This document shows positions 1 through 8,247 of a stretch of DNA of 64,000 nt, one piece after another. Each line of letters begins with the position of its first letter. The first letter of the stretch is position 1. The notes under the pieces were generated by a model. The model worked only from the letters and a program-made list of their open reading frames with translations, was not told the origin of the DNA and made no database searches. The position numbers and the translations under genes were made by a program. The DNA comes from Planctomycetota bacterium (GTDB lineage Bacteria > Planctomycetota > B15-G4): assembly GCA_020638905.1 (NCBI GenBank), contig JACKHP010000018.1:18376-82375 (forward strand). The letters are read 5' to 3'.

Positions 1-214
1 TGCCCGCGGGCGGCCACGTCCGTCTCCCGTGATGATCGCGGCCGGGCCGTCGGCCACCCGTGGAGCGCCGGTCGCGGTTCACGCGCGCCATGATGCCATC
101 GCAGGACGTCGCCACGCTCCCCGCGCTTGACCCCCTGCGCGCGGCGCCGGTACCGTCCCCCGCAGCGTCGTTCGTCCCCGCCTCATCCCCGTCCCGTCGT
201 CGTCGCGAGTCGCC

Positions 215-1744
215 ATGCGCGAGCTGCCCGTCCTCACTCCGCATGAAGAGCGCGCGCGGCGCTTCCTCGAGGCGCGCTTCGCGAAGACCTCGGCCGACGG
301 TGTGTACGAGGCGCACCAGGCGATCTACGGCTGGGACAGTCCGTACTCGGCGCCCGGCAAGCTCATGCGCTTCAACCTGAACCACGCCATCCTGCGCGCG
401 GCGGGTCAGGTGCGCTTCGCGAGCGTGCTCGACGTGGGCGGCGCCGAGGGCTACCTCGCGCACCTGCTCGCAGAGGTCTACGGCGCCGAGGCCACGAGCT
501 GCGACCTCTCGGCCGAGGCCTGCGCGCGCGGCACGCAGCTCTTCGGCTTGCCGACGGTGGCCGTCTCGGCCTCGCGCCTGCCGTTCGACGACGCGAGCTT
601 CGACCTCGTCACGTGCAGCGAGGTGCTCGAGCATCTCGAAGACCCGATCGGCACGCTGCGCGAGATCCGTCGCGTGGCGCGGCGCGCCGTGATCATCACC
701 ACCGAGGAGTTCGCGAGCGACGGACTCGCGGCGTACCTCGAACGCTTCCGGCTGGCCGACTTCGATGCGCACGGCGAGCGCAACATCTTCACGCGCCGCG
801 ATCTCGAGCTCGGCCTGGGCGAGGGCGAGCGACGCTGGTGCGGACAGTGCAAGCCGCACCAGTACAGCGAGCACCTCGACCTCGCGACCGCGCGGCGCGC
901 GCTGCACGAGATCGCCGCGGCGGAGAGCGGTCCGCGCGACGGCGAAGAGGGCATCATCCTCGTGCAGGGGCTCGACGCCGACGTGTGGCGCGAGCGTCCG
1001 TTCGACGACGAGGCGCTGTGGACGAAGCTGTTCGCCGACGTCCACCCGCCGCTGCGCGAGCCGCTCGACATGCAGCGCGGGCTGCATCCCGCGCTCCTGC
1101 CGTTGTTCGGCGACGCGCTGCGCGAAGGCGCCGTCCGCCTGCACGCGGGCGTGCCGCTGGCGTACCGTCCGGCCGACGACGCGGCGCTCGACGAGCAGGC
1201 CGAGCGGCTCGAGCTGCTGCGCCGGACGTTCCTCGCGCGTCCGCTGCCGGCGCCGCCCGAGCAGATCCGCGAGGCCGCGTTCCTCGAGCGCGTGCTCGAC
1301 GCGCTGCGCGAGGGCGCGCTGCCCGGCGCGCTGGCCTCGCCGCGCGACGCCGCGCGCACGCTCGACGATCCCGCCGCGCGCGCGAAGCTCGTCGCGGCGC
1401 TCTGGGAGCGCGAGCCCTTCGTGACCGGACGCCTCGAAGCGCCGCTCGCCGGCTCGGTCGTGCGCGAGGGCGACGCCTTCGGCGGATGGGCGGTGGCGCA
1501 CGTCCCGATCACGTCGTTCGTGCTGCGCGTCGACGGACGCGAATTCGACCTCGGCGCGCCTCAGCCGCGTCCCGACGTGGCCGCGCGCTTCCCCGAGCAG
1601 CCGCACGCGGGCGCGTCGGGCTTCAGCGGGGCCTTCCTCGGCGTGGCCGGCTTCGCGGGACGCAGGCGCATCGCCTTCGTGGCCAGGCTCGAGGGCGGCG
1701 CCTCGGCGGTGTTCGCGGAGGTCGAGCTCGAGCTGCGGGGCTGA
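215..1744 (+). CDS. Class I SAM-dependent methyltransferase with long C-terminal extension
   Basis: The N-terminal half has a Rossmann-type methyltransferase fold. The SAM-binding motif I reads VLDVGGAEGYL at residues 71-81, and a motif FDLVTCSEVLEHLEDP follows at about 130-145, as in the Methyltransf_11 (UbiE-like) family. The remaining ~270 residues are not a methyltransferase core. They have no motif I recognise, although the last ~100 residues look beta-rich. At 509 residues the protein is about twice the length of a simple methyltransferase. The substrate is unknown; bacterial relatives of this shape often sit in glycan or envelope gene clusters, but no such neighbour is visible on the left. 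The ATG was chosen because nothing upstream has a better start. The next gene follows after 117 bp on the same strand. Confidence 0.8.
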   Translation: MRELPVLTPHEERARRFLEARFAKTSADGVYEAHQAIYGWDSPYSAPGKLMRFNLNHAILRAAGQVRFASVLDVGGAEGYLAHLLAEVYGAEATSCDLSAEACARGTQLFGLPTVAVSASRLPFDDASFDLVTCSEVLEHLEDPIGTLREIRRVARRAVIITTEEFASDGLAAYLERFRLADFDAHGERNIFTRRDLELGLGEGERRWCGQCKPHQYSEHLDLATARRALHEIAAAESGPRDGEEGIILVQGLDADVWRERPFDDEALWTKLFADVHPPLREPLDMQRGLHPALLPLFGDALREGAVRLHAGVPLAYRPADDAALDEQAERLELLRRTFLARPLPAPPEQIREAAFLERVLDALREGALPGALASPRDAARTLDDPAARAKLVAALWEREPFVTGRLEAPLAGSVVREGDAFGGWAVAHVPITSFVLRVDGREFDLGAPQPRPDVAARFPEQPHAGASGFSGAFLGVAGFAGRRRIAFVARLEGGASAVFAEVELELRG

Positions 1745-1861
1745 GCGCGCGCCGGGGGTCCCCTCGATCGGCGCGACGGTGGTACAAGACCGACGGACCG
1801 GCGCGTCCCCCGCACGACACGCCGCGACGACGTCGCGACGAGCGACGGGAAGGGAGTCACG

Positions 1862-3619
1862 ATGGGTGCGTGCGCGATCGTGTTGCTCGTGCTGGCCGCG
1901 GCGCTGCCGCCCGGCGACGGGCTCGTGAACGGCGACTTCGAGACCAAGGGCGGCAAGAGCGACCCGGTCCCCGGCTGGACGCTCTCGGTCGGCGCGCGCA
2001 ACGGCGGCGACGCGCCGCTCTCGGAGGTCGAGCTCGACGGCAAGACGAAGCACGGCGGCAAGCGCGCGCTGCACGTCTCGGCGCGCAACACGACGCTCGC
2101 CTTCCAGATCGTGCAGCAGGACGTCGCGGTGCGCCTCGGCGGGCACTACCGGCTGACCGGCTTCGCGCGCACCGACGACGTGCGTCGCGAGACGAACGTG
2201 AAGGGCATCGCGCAGTTCGACAACTGCTACCTCGCGCTCTTCGCCTACGACGGGCTGGGTGAGCTGTGTGGGCGGCAGATCGCCTTCCCCGACCGCTCGC
2301 AGCACGACTGGCAGGCACTCACGCTCGACTTCGACGCACCGCAGACCGCGCGGCGCATCGCGGTCACGATGTTCCTGTCGGTCTCGGGCGACCTGTGGTT
2401 CGACGACCTGGCGCTCGAGATCGAGGGCGGCGACGAGGTCCCCGAGCCGGCTCTCGTGTTCGAGGAGGACTTCGAGGGTCTCGACGCGCTCCCGCCGGCG
2501 TGGCTCGTCGAGGAGGGCGCGCGCAACGGCGGCACCGAGCCCGTCTCCGAGACGACCGTCGACCGCCACGAGGGCGCGGGACGCAGCAGGCGCAGCCTGC
2601 GGCTCTCGGGCGACAGGCACACGATCCTGTGGAACGGCGTCGACCGCTTCTTCGCCGCCGACCCCGGCGACGTGTTCGAGTTCACCGGCACGGTCTCCGC
2701 GAAGGACGTGCACCAGGAGGTGAACACGCTCGGCATCCAGCAGTTCGCGAACCTGCACGCACGCCTCGTGTTCTTCGACGAGTCGGGCGCCACCGTCGGC
2801 GCGCCCCGCTTCGCCCAGCCCGGCAGCGGCACGTTCGACTGGACGCCGCTCGAGCTGCGCGCGGTCGCGCCCGAGGGCGCGGTGCGCGGCATGCTCGGCC
2901 TGTTCCTCTCGATGTCGGGCACGGCGTGGTTCGACGACCTGCGCCTCACCCGCCAGGTCGGGGGACGTCCCGCGTACGCCGACTGGCTGTTGCACGAGAC
3001 AGGGCACCTCGTGATGCGCTATCCGCCCGACCATCCGTTCGCGCCGCGCATCGACGAGATCGGCGCGCGCTTCGAGGAGGCCGCGCTGCGCATCTGCGCC
3101 GCGCTCGACGTCGACCCGGGCGCGCCGGTGACGATGTTCCTCTATCGCGACGACGCCCAGGGACAGGCGCTCACCGGACGCGACCTCGCATACGCCGAAC
3201 CAGAGCGGCGCGCGGTGCACCAGGGCCCGAACAACACGATCGGGCACGAGCTCGTGCACGTCTACGCGCTCGGTCTCGGCTACGCGCGCACCGCCCTGCT
3301 CGGCGAGGGACTCGGCGTGTGGCTCGACGGAGCGTCCGACGACGACCACCACGCGCGCGCGGCCGACCTGTTGCGCAAGGGCGAGCTGCCGACGCTGGAC
3401 GCGCTGCTCGACGACTTCCGTGCGCAAGCCGCCGGCTATCCCGCGGCCGGTTCGTTCTGCGGCTACGTGATCGCGACGTACGGCATGGACGCGTTCCGGC
3501 GCCTCTATCCGCTCGGCGACCTGCGCGCGGCGGCGCCTTCGGTGCTCGGCGCGGATCTCGCCGACGTCGACGGCCAGTGGCGCAAGTTCCTGGCCGACCG
3601 CTTCCCGGGCGACGGCTGA
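1862..3619 (+). CDS. Secreted protein: two duplicated carbohydrate-binding-like modules plus gluzincin-type metallopeptidase domain
   Basis: A short signal peptide (MGACAIVLLVLAAALPPG) is followed by two copies of a beta-sandwich-like module, residues ~20-190 and ~195-370. The copies share GARNGG, a GI.QF segment and an LS.SG..WFDDL ending, so they come from an internal duplication. They resemble CBM4/9-type carbohydrate-binding modules. The C-terminal ~200 residues contain HELVH at 462-466 and a GEGLGVW motif with Glu482, which fits the HExxH...E zinc site of Peptidase_MA-like gluzincins. This suggests an exported zinc peptidase targeted to glycan or glycoprotein, but the specificity is unknown. 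A GGGAAGGGAG-like ribosome site lies just before the ATG. TACAAG at 1783-1788 could be a -10 box. Confidence 0.75.
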   Translation: MGACAIVLLVLAAALPPGDGLVNGDFETKGGKSDPVPGWTLSVGARNGGDAPLSEVELDGKTKHGGKRALHVSARNTTLAFQIVQQDVAVRLGGHYRLTGFARTDDVRRETNVKGIAQFDNCYLALFAYDGLGELCGRQIAFPDRSQHDWQALTLDFDAPQTARRIAVTMFLSVSGDLWFDDLALEIEGGDEVPEPALVFEEDFEGLDALPPAWLVEEGARNGGTEPVSETTVDRHEGAGRSRRSLRLSGDRHTILWNGVDRFFAADPGDVFEFTGTVSAKDVHQEVNTLGIQQFANLHARLVFFDESGATVGAPRFAQPGSGTFDWTPLELRAVAPEGAVRGMLGLFLSMSGTAWFDDLRLTRQVGGRPAYADWLLHETGHLVMRYPPDHPFAPRIDEIGARFEEAALRICAALDVDPGAPVTMFLYRDDAQGQALTGRDLAYAEPERRAVHQGPNNTIGHELVHVYALGLGYARTALLGEGLGVWLDGASDDDHHARAADLLRKGELPTLDALLDDFRAQAAGYPAAGSFCGYVIATYGMDAFRRLYPLGDLRAAAPSVLGADLADVDGQWRKFLADRFPGDG

Positions 3620-3624
3620 CGCGC

Positions 3625-3762
3625 GGGTTCGGTTTCGGTTTCGGTTTCGGTTTCGGGTTCGGTTTCGGGATCGGGATCGGGATCGGGATCGGGATCGGGA
3701 TCGGGATCGGGATCGGGATCGGGATCGGGATCGGGATCGGGATCGGGATCGGGATCGGGTTC
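3625..3762. repeat. Hexanucleotide tandem array, 23 units (GGTTYC / GGGWTC)
   Basis: There are 23 perfect-register 6-bp units: one gggttc, four ggtttc, one gggttc, one ggtttc, fifteen gggatc and one final gggttc. The array fills most of the 170 bp between two convergent stop codons, starting 5 bp after the stop at 3617-3619. Each gggatc unit contains GATC. The two-block structure (ggtttc then gggatc) suggests spread of point variants by slippage. A multiple-of-six length would keep any reading frame, but no coding signal supports translation. Copy number is likely to vary between strains. It may act as a bidirectional transcription roadblock, which is inference. Confidence 0.97.
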
Positions 3763-3789
3763 GCCGACCGGATGCCGTCCGAAGTGGCC

Positions 3790-4233
3790 CTACACCAATC
3801 CCCCGGTGCGGATCGCCACGCCGACGAACACGAACAGCACCGCGAGCACCGTGACCGGGACGATGTGCCAGGCCATCGCGGGCAGGCGCTCGGCGTCGAG
3901 GCCGGGCAGCACCTTCTGCTTGGCGTGCAGCGCGAGCGCGGCCGTGGCCGCGAGCAGCAGCAACTTCACGAAGACGAGCACGCCTGCGCGGTCGTCGAAC
4001 GCGAACCAGCGCGCCATGTCGGGCACGTGGTGCAGCGCGAGCAGGATGCCGGTCACGATCTGCACCAGCAGCGCCGGCATGCCGATCGTCTCGAAGCCCT
4101 CCTCGAAGCGCAGCAGGCCGGGCACGTCGCGTTCGCGCAGCACGCGCGGCAGCACGGTGGTGGCGAGCACGAGGTGCCCGCCGGTCCAGATCGCGGCACC
4201 GAGGACGTGCAGCACGACGAGCCAGGCGTACAT
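3790..4233 (-). CDS. CopD-like integral membrane protein
   Basis: A 147-residue protein with four predicted membrane segments: an N-terminal helix carrying HVLGAAIWTGGHLVLA, a central VQIVTGILLALHH helix, a KLLLLAATAALAL helix and a C-terminal VTVLAVLFVFVGVAI helix. The conserved His residues in the first two helices match the CopD / DUF2269-like family of small haem or copper-associated membrane proteins. I chose the internal Met (MYAWLVVLHV) rather than one 16 codons upstream, because the upstream extension is Arg/Pro-rich and breaks the usual N-out start at the first helix. It is monocistronic, transcribed towards the hexamer array and convergent with the metallopeptidase gene. The actual ligand and role are not shown by the sequence. 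Confidence 0.7.
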   Translation of the reverse strand: MYAWLVVLHVLGAAIWTGGHLVLATTVLPRVLRERDVPGLLRFEEGFETIGMPALLVQIVTGILLALHHVPDMARWFAFDDRAGVLVFVKLLLLAATAALALHAKQKVLPGLDAERLPAMAWHIVPVTVLAVLFVFVGVAIRTGGLV

Positions 4234-4495
4234 CGGGCGTGGACTCCGGCGAGGGACGCGGTCGGGCGCCCATGATGGCATGGTCCCGGTCTTGTCTCAC
4301 CCGCCGCATCACGCCGGCGTGCCGGGTGCAGGCACCGCGTTGTCCTGCCAGCGATACACTGACCGGCACGCCTCCCCGCGCGACGCCGAGCCGCGCCCGA
4401 GGATCGCTGGCCGCTCGGCAACGTCCGCTTGATCCATTCAGCGTGAACGGTCATGCCGGACGACACAGCCTGATCTTCTCGGGGACCTGACGACC

Positions 4496-5545
4496 ATGAC
4501 GCATCCCGACGATATTCACCGGCTTCCACGCCCCCCCGCGACGGAGAGGATGAGCTGGCTCACGCCATGCTCTCTCGCGGTCCTCGTCATCCTCTGTCTT
4601 CCTCCGTCTGCCCGGTGCTCCTCGTCGGGGCTCGTGACGCCCATTCGCTGGCTGTGTCATGAGGCGGATGTCGCCGTGCTGGCGCGTCCGACCGGCGCTG
4701 TGAAGGACGGCGTGGTCGAGTTGGCCGTCGAGGATTCCTTGGGGGGAAGCGTCGGAGTCGGCGAGACGCTCCAAGTGAGAGCAGATCTCTCGAGCGACCT
4801 CCCCTGGCTCATGACCGACGGGGGCGCCTGGGGCCGCGCTTCGTACTTCTATTCCGGCGTGAGCGCACTCTGCTTCCTGAGCAGGAGCGGTGCCGGGGCG
4901 TACGAGCCCATCGAAGGACATACTAGCGTGCGCCTGGTGGACGTGCCGGGCTGCGAGTCTCGATCGGCGGCGGTCGATGTCGTTCGCGCCTGGTGTCGAC
5001 TCGAACGGTCGCCGGGGGTCGAGTTGCCAGCCTCCGGCATCTCGATCAGGGCGAGGTTCGATGCCGAGCAGGCGCCGATCCTCGACCTGCTCACGCGCAT
5101 GATCGTCGAGGACACCTACAGGAGTGACGCGATCTTCGATCTCCTGCCCTGGACGCCGATCCTGAAACAGCGATCGAGGTTGTTGATGGCTGCCAGGTTC
5201 TTGGGGCCGCGCCATGCGGCTGCCCTCCTGCAGGTGCTCGACGAGCGGGCCGTGAGTGGTCAGGAAGCTCTCCGTCTCGCCTTGATCCTCTCCGATGCCG
5301 TGCCGTGCGGGGACTGCGAGTCGCGTGCCGTCCTGGCGCGTTGCCTGCTCGATCTCGTCAAGTCGCTCGACGACGGCCCGGACGTGGCGGTCGCCCTGCA
5401 CGCCTCGGTGAGCGGCGGAGACAGGCTCTCCGAGCTGGCGTCCGAGTTCATCGGGCAACCTCCCGGCCCGGCGAGGGATGACGTGCTCGCCGAGTACATC
5501 GCCCTCGCGGAGACCCTGCAGCGCGTCGAGCCCTGCGACGGGTAG
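4496..5545 (+). CDS. Hypothetical exported protein
   Basis: I do not recognise a family. A hydrophobic stretch (WLTPCSLAVLVILCLPP) near residues 20-37 looks like a signal peptide. An internal ATG at 4550 would put it at the very N terminus, so either start is possible; neither has a convincing ribosome site. The middle contains a region rich in Cys and Ser, and the C-terminal half is Leu/Ala-rich and helical, loosely like HEAT-type repeats. Its base composition is somewhat lower in GC than its neighbours, which may mark a recent arrival. It stands alone between a divergent membrane-protein gene and the FG-GAP gene, 100 bp upstream of the latter. Confidence 0.6.
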   Translation: MTHPDDIHRLPRPPATERMSWLTPCSLAVLVILCLPPSARCSSSGLVTPIRWLCHEADVAVLARPTGAVKDGVVELAVEDSLGGSVGVGETLQVRADLSSDLPWLMTDGGAWGRASYFYSGVSALCFLSRSGAGAYEPIEGHTSVRLVDVPGCESRSAAVDVVRAWCRLERSPGVELPASGISIRARFDAEQAPILDLLTRMIVEDTYRSDAIFDLLPWTPILKQRSRLLMAARFLGPRHAAALLQVLDERAVSGQEALRLALILSDAVPCGDCESRAVLARCLLDLVKSLDDGPDVAVALHASVSGGDRLSELASEFIGQPPGPARDDVLAEYIALAETLQRVEPCDG

Positions 5546-5645
5546 CTTCTGGAGCCTGCGTCGTGGTGCCGCGCGTGCGACGGCCCGGTTGCGGGATCCG
5601 TGCCGCGGGTCGATACTCGACGCATCACGGATGGAGGAGCCCGCG

Positions 5646-8195
5646 ATGACCCCGACCCTCGCGCGCGTCGTCCTGTTCGCGATGTGCGCCGCGTCGCTCG
5701 CCACGTCGGTCGCGGCGCAGCTCGTGCTGCCCGCCGAGGGCCGCCTGGCGTTCGAGGGGTCCGGTTGGCGCTCCGGCAATGCCTCCTCGTCCCATGCCGC
5801 GGACCTCAACCACGACGGGTACCCCGACCTGATCGTGGCGGGCACGACGCTGCGCACGGCGCTCAACAATGGTCATGCGGTCTTCCGTCCCGTCGCCGTC
5901 GTGCCGGACCTGCTGCTCGTCCAGGCCATCGCGACCGGCGACATGGACGGCGACGGGAACGTCGACGTCGTCATCGGCGGTGCGTCCGGCGGCGGGCACG
6001 TGGGCGTGCTGCTCGGTGACGGCGCGGGCGAACTCGTCGAGGCGAGCAGCGTCGTGGTGCCCGGCACGAGTTCACTGGCGCTCGCCGACCTCGATCTCGA
6101 CGGGTTCCTCGACGTCGTGGCCGGCCACGACGCGACCGGCTTCGCCTTCCACACGCTGCACGGCGCGGGAGACGGATCGCTCGCAGCTCCGGTGACCTGG
6201 AGCACGATCGGCTTCTTCGCCGGCGTCGACGTCGGCGACTGGGACCAGGACGGCGACGTCGACGTGCTCGGCGGCTCGTCCACCTCGTTGCGTGTGTTCC
6301 TCAACGACGGGACGGGCGCGTTCTCGAACGGGCCGTCCACACCGCTGTTCGACAAGGCCGGAGTGGACGTGGCACTCACCGACGTCGGCGGGGACGGATT
6401 CCTCGACACGCTCAACACGTACGCGACGTCGTCGGGCGACTGGGTGATCGTCCGCAAGACCAGCGCGGGTGGCTTCGGTGCACCCGCCAGCAAGGTGGTG
6501 ACCGCCGCCGGGCATCTCGGCGTGGAGCACGATCCCGAGGACGGCTTCGCCGACGTGGTCACCGGTGCCGGCTTCTCGCTGACACGCTTGAACAACTCCG
6601 GTGGTGGCCTGAGCGCGAAGCCGTCCATCGACGTGGCCCAGGGTGTCGACCGGGTCTCGATCGCCGACTTCGACGGCGACGGCCACAGCGACGTGTTCAC
6701 GACCCAAGGCTCTGCGAACGGGGGCACGATCTTCTTCCAGATGGGCGGCACCGGTGTCCTCGGTGTGCCCCAGCGCATCGCCCTGCCCGATCCGGGCTTC
6801 GTCGACGTCCTCGCGGCGGGCGACCTCGACGGCGACGGACGCGTCGACCTCGTCGTCGCCGACCGCGACCACAGCACGCTGCACGCGGCCCTGGGTCTGC
6901 CGGCCGGTCTCGTCGGTCCGTGGAGCACCCAGCCCACGGGCTACGGCGCGACGGACCTCGCGCTCGCCGACGTCGACGGAGACGGCGCTCTCGACGTCGT
7001 CCTGCTCTGCTCCGGCGTGAGCGGACTCGACCGCCTCGCGGTGCACCTCGGCGACGGCCTGGGCGGCTTCGGCCCCGAGATCGTCACCGACGTGGCCGAG
7101 AAGCCGATCGCCCTGGCCGTCGGAGACCTCGATGGCGACGACCTGCCCGACGCGGTCGTGCTCGAGGGCACCGACGAATCGACGCTGTGGATCCACCTCG
7201 GCTCCGGCGACGGCAGCTTCACGCCCGGCGGCAGCGTCGGAATCGGTCCCCAGGGCAAGGGGCTCGTGCTCGGCGACCTCGACGGCGACGGTGCGCTCGA
7301 CGCCATCGCCACGCGCGCCGGGGGCAGCACGCTCCTCGTGTGTGCCGGCGATGGCCTGGGTGGACTCGGCGTGCCGGTGATCGTGCCCCAGCCGGTGGGC
7401 GTGTCCGGCGACGTGGTCGTCGGCGACTTCGACGGCGACGGCTGGCTCGACGTCGGCGCGGCGTGCAACCAGGGCGGACGCGTGGCGCTCTTCCGCAACG
7501 ACGGCGCCGGCGGACTGCTGCCCCCGGTGCAGGGCGGCTTCGACAGCGGCAACGTCTACACGCTCATCGCCGCCGACGTCGACGACGACGGGGCGCTCGA
7601 CCTGGCCTACAACACCTTCTTCGAGTCGCTCGTGGTGGTCGTGCGCGGCGACGGTCAGGGCGGGCTGCTCTCGACGACCGCCCATCCCGCCTCGCGAGGC
7701 GGCGGAGAGCGGTCGCTCGTCGCCGCGGACCTCGACCATGATGGCAAGACCGACCTCGTGCAACTCGGGGCCGGCGACGACGAGATCTCGGTGCTGCTGC
7801 GCAAGAGCGCGGCGGGAACAGCTTGGACGTCCATCGGCGGCGGAGTCCCGGGCGTCGCCGGGCAGCCCCGCGCGAAGGGCTCGGGCCAGGCGCTGCCCGG
7901 CTACACCCTGACGTACGCCGTCTCCCGCGCCGCGCCGGGCGCCGCCGTCGGACTCGTGCTCGGCAACTCGCTGCTCGACCTGCCGTTCAAGGGCGGACAC
8001 CTCGTGCCCCTGCCGGACGTCGTCGCCTTCGGTCTGGTCACCGACCCCGAGGGCGCCTTCTCGATCTCGTGGGTCTGGCCCTCCGGTGCTCCCGCGGCCG
8101 GCGAGGCCTGGGTCCAGTCGTGGATCGCGGACGCGAGCGCGCCGGTCGGCTTCTCGGGTACCGGAGGCATGCGCTTCGTGGTGCAGGCGCCGTAG
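5646..8195 (+). CDS. Secreted FG-GAP/VCBS repeat protein with C-terminal beta module
   Basis: A signal peptide ending around VAAQ is followed by about ten copies of a beta-propeller-type repeat with calcium-loop motifs such as DLNHDGYPDL, DMDGDGNVDV and DLDGDGRVDLVV. These are typical of FG-GAP/VCBS (integrin-like) repeats that form a seven-bladed propeller or two. The last ~105 residues form a separate module with LD.PFKGG.L. and a Trp-rich ending; it recurs in the secreted protein at 45.3-46.7 kb. I chose the ATG preceded by GGAGGA at 5633-5638 with 7-nt spacing, which removes 56 implausible Arg-rich residues. FG-GAP proteins usually bind ligands or other envelope proteins; no enzyme domain is seen. 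Confidence 0.85.
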   Translation: MTPTLARVVLFAMCAASLATSVAAQLVLPAEGRLAFEGSGWRSGNASSSHAADLNHDGYPDLIVAGTTLRTALNNGHAVFRPVAVVPDLLLVQAIATGDMDGDGNVDVVIGGASGGGHVGVLLGDGAGELVEASSVVVPGTSSLALADLDLDGFLDVVAGHDATGFAFHTLHGAGDGSLAAPVTWSTIGFFAGVDVGDWDQDGDVDVLGGSSTSLRVFLNDGTGAFSNGPSTPLFDKAGVDVALTDVGGDGFLDTLNTYATSSGDWVIVRKTSAGGFGAPASKVVTAAGHLGVEHDPEDGFADVVTGAGFSLTRLNNSGGGLSAKPSIDVAQGVDRVSIADFDGDGHSDVFTTQGSANGGTIFFQMGGTGVLGVPQRIALPDPGFVDVLAAGDLDGDGRVDLVVADRDHSTLHAALGLPAGLVGPWSTQPTGYGATDLALADVDGDGALDVVLLCSGVSGLDRLAVHLGDGLGGFGPEIVTDVAEKPIALAVGDLDGDDLPDAVVLEGTDESTLWIHLGSGDGSFTPGGSVGIGPQGKGLVLGDLDGDGALDAIATRAGGSTLLVCAGDGLGGLGVPVIVPQPVGVSGDVVVGDFDGDGWLDVGAACNQGGRVALFRNDGAGGLLPPVQGGFDSGNVYTLIAADVDDDGALDLAYNTFFESLVVVVRGDGQGGLLSTTAHPASRGGGERSLVAADLDHDGKTDLVQLGAGDDEISVLLRKSAAGTAWTSIGGGVPGVAGQPRAKGSGQALPGYTLTYAVSRAAPGAAVGLVLGNSLLDLPFKGGHLVPLPDVVAFGLVTDPEGAFSISWVWPSGAPAAGEAWVQSWIADASAPVGFSGTGGMRFVVQAP

Positions 8196-8247
8196 CGTCC
8201 AGATCGCGCTTGCCCCGCGTTCGGCGCCCGACCCCGCGGAGTCGCCC

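Noticed and set aside
3620..3789. Gly-Phe/Gly-Ile dipeptide repeat protein read through the hexamer array
   Set aside because: The real gene stops at 3619 in another frame and no start or ribosome site supports translation of the array.
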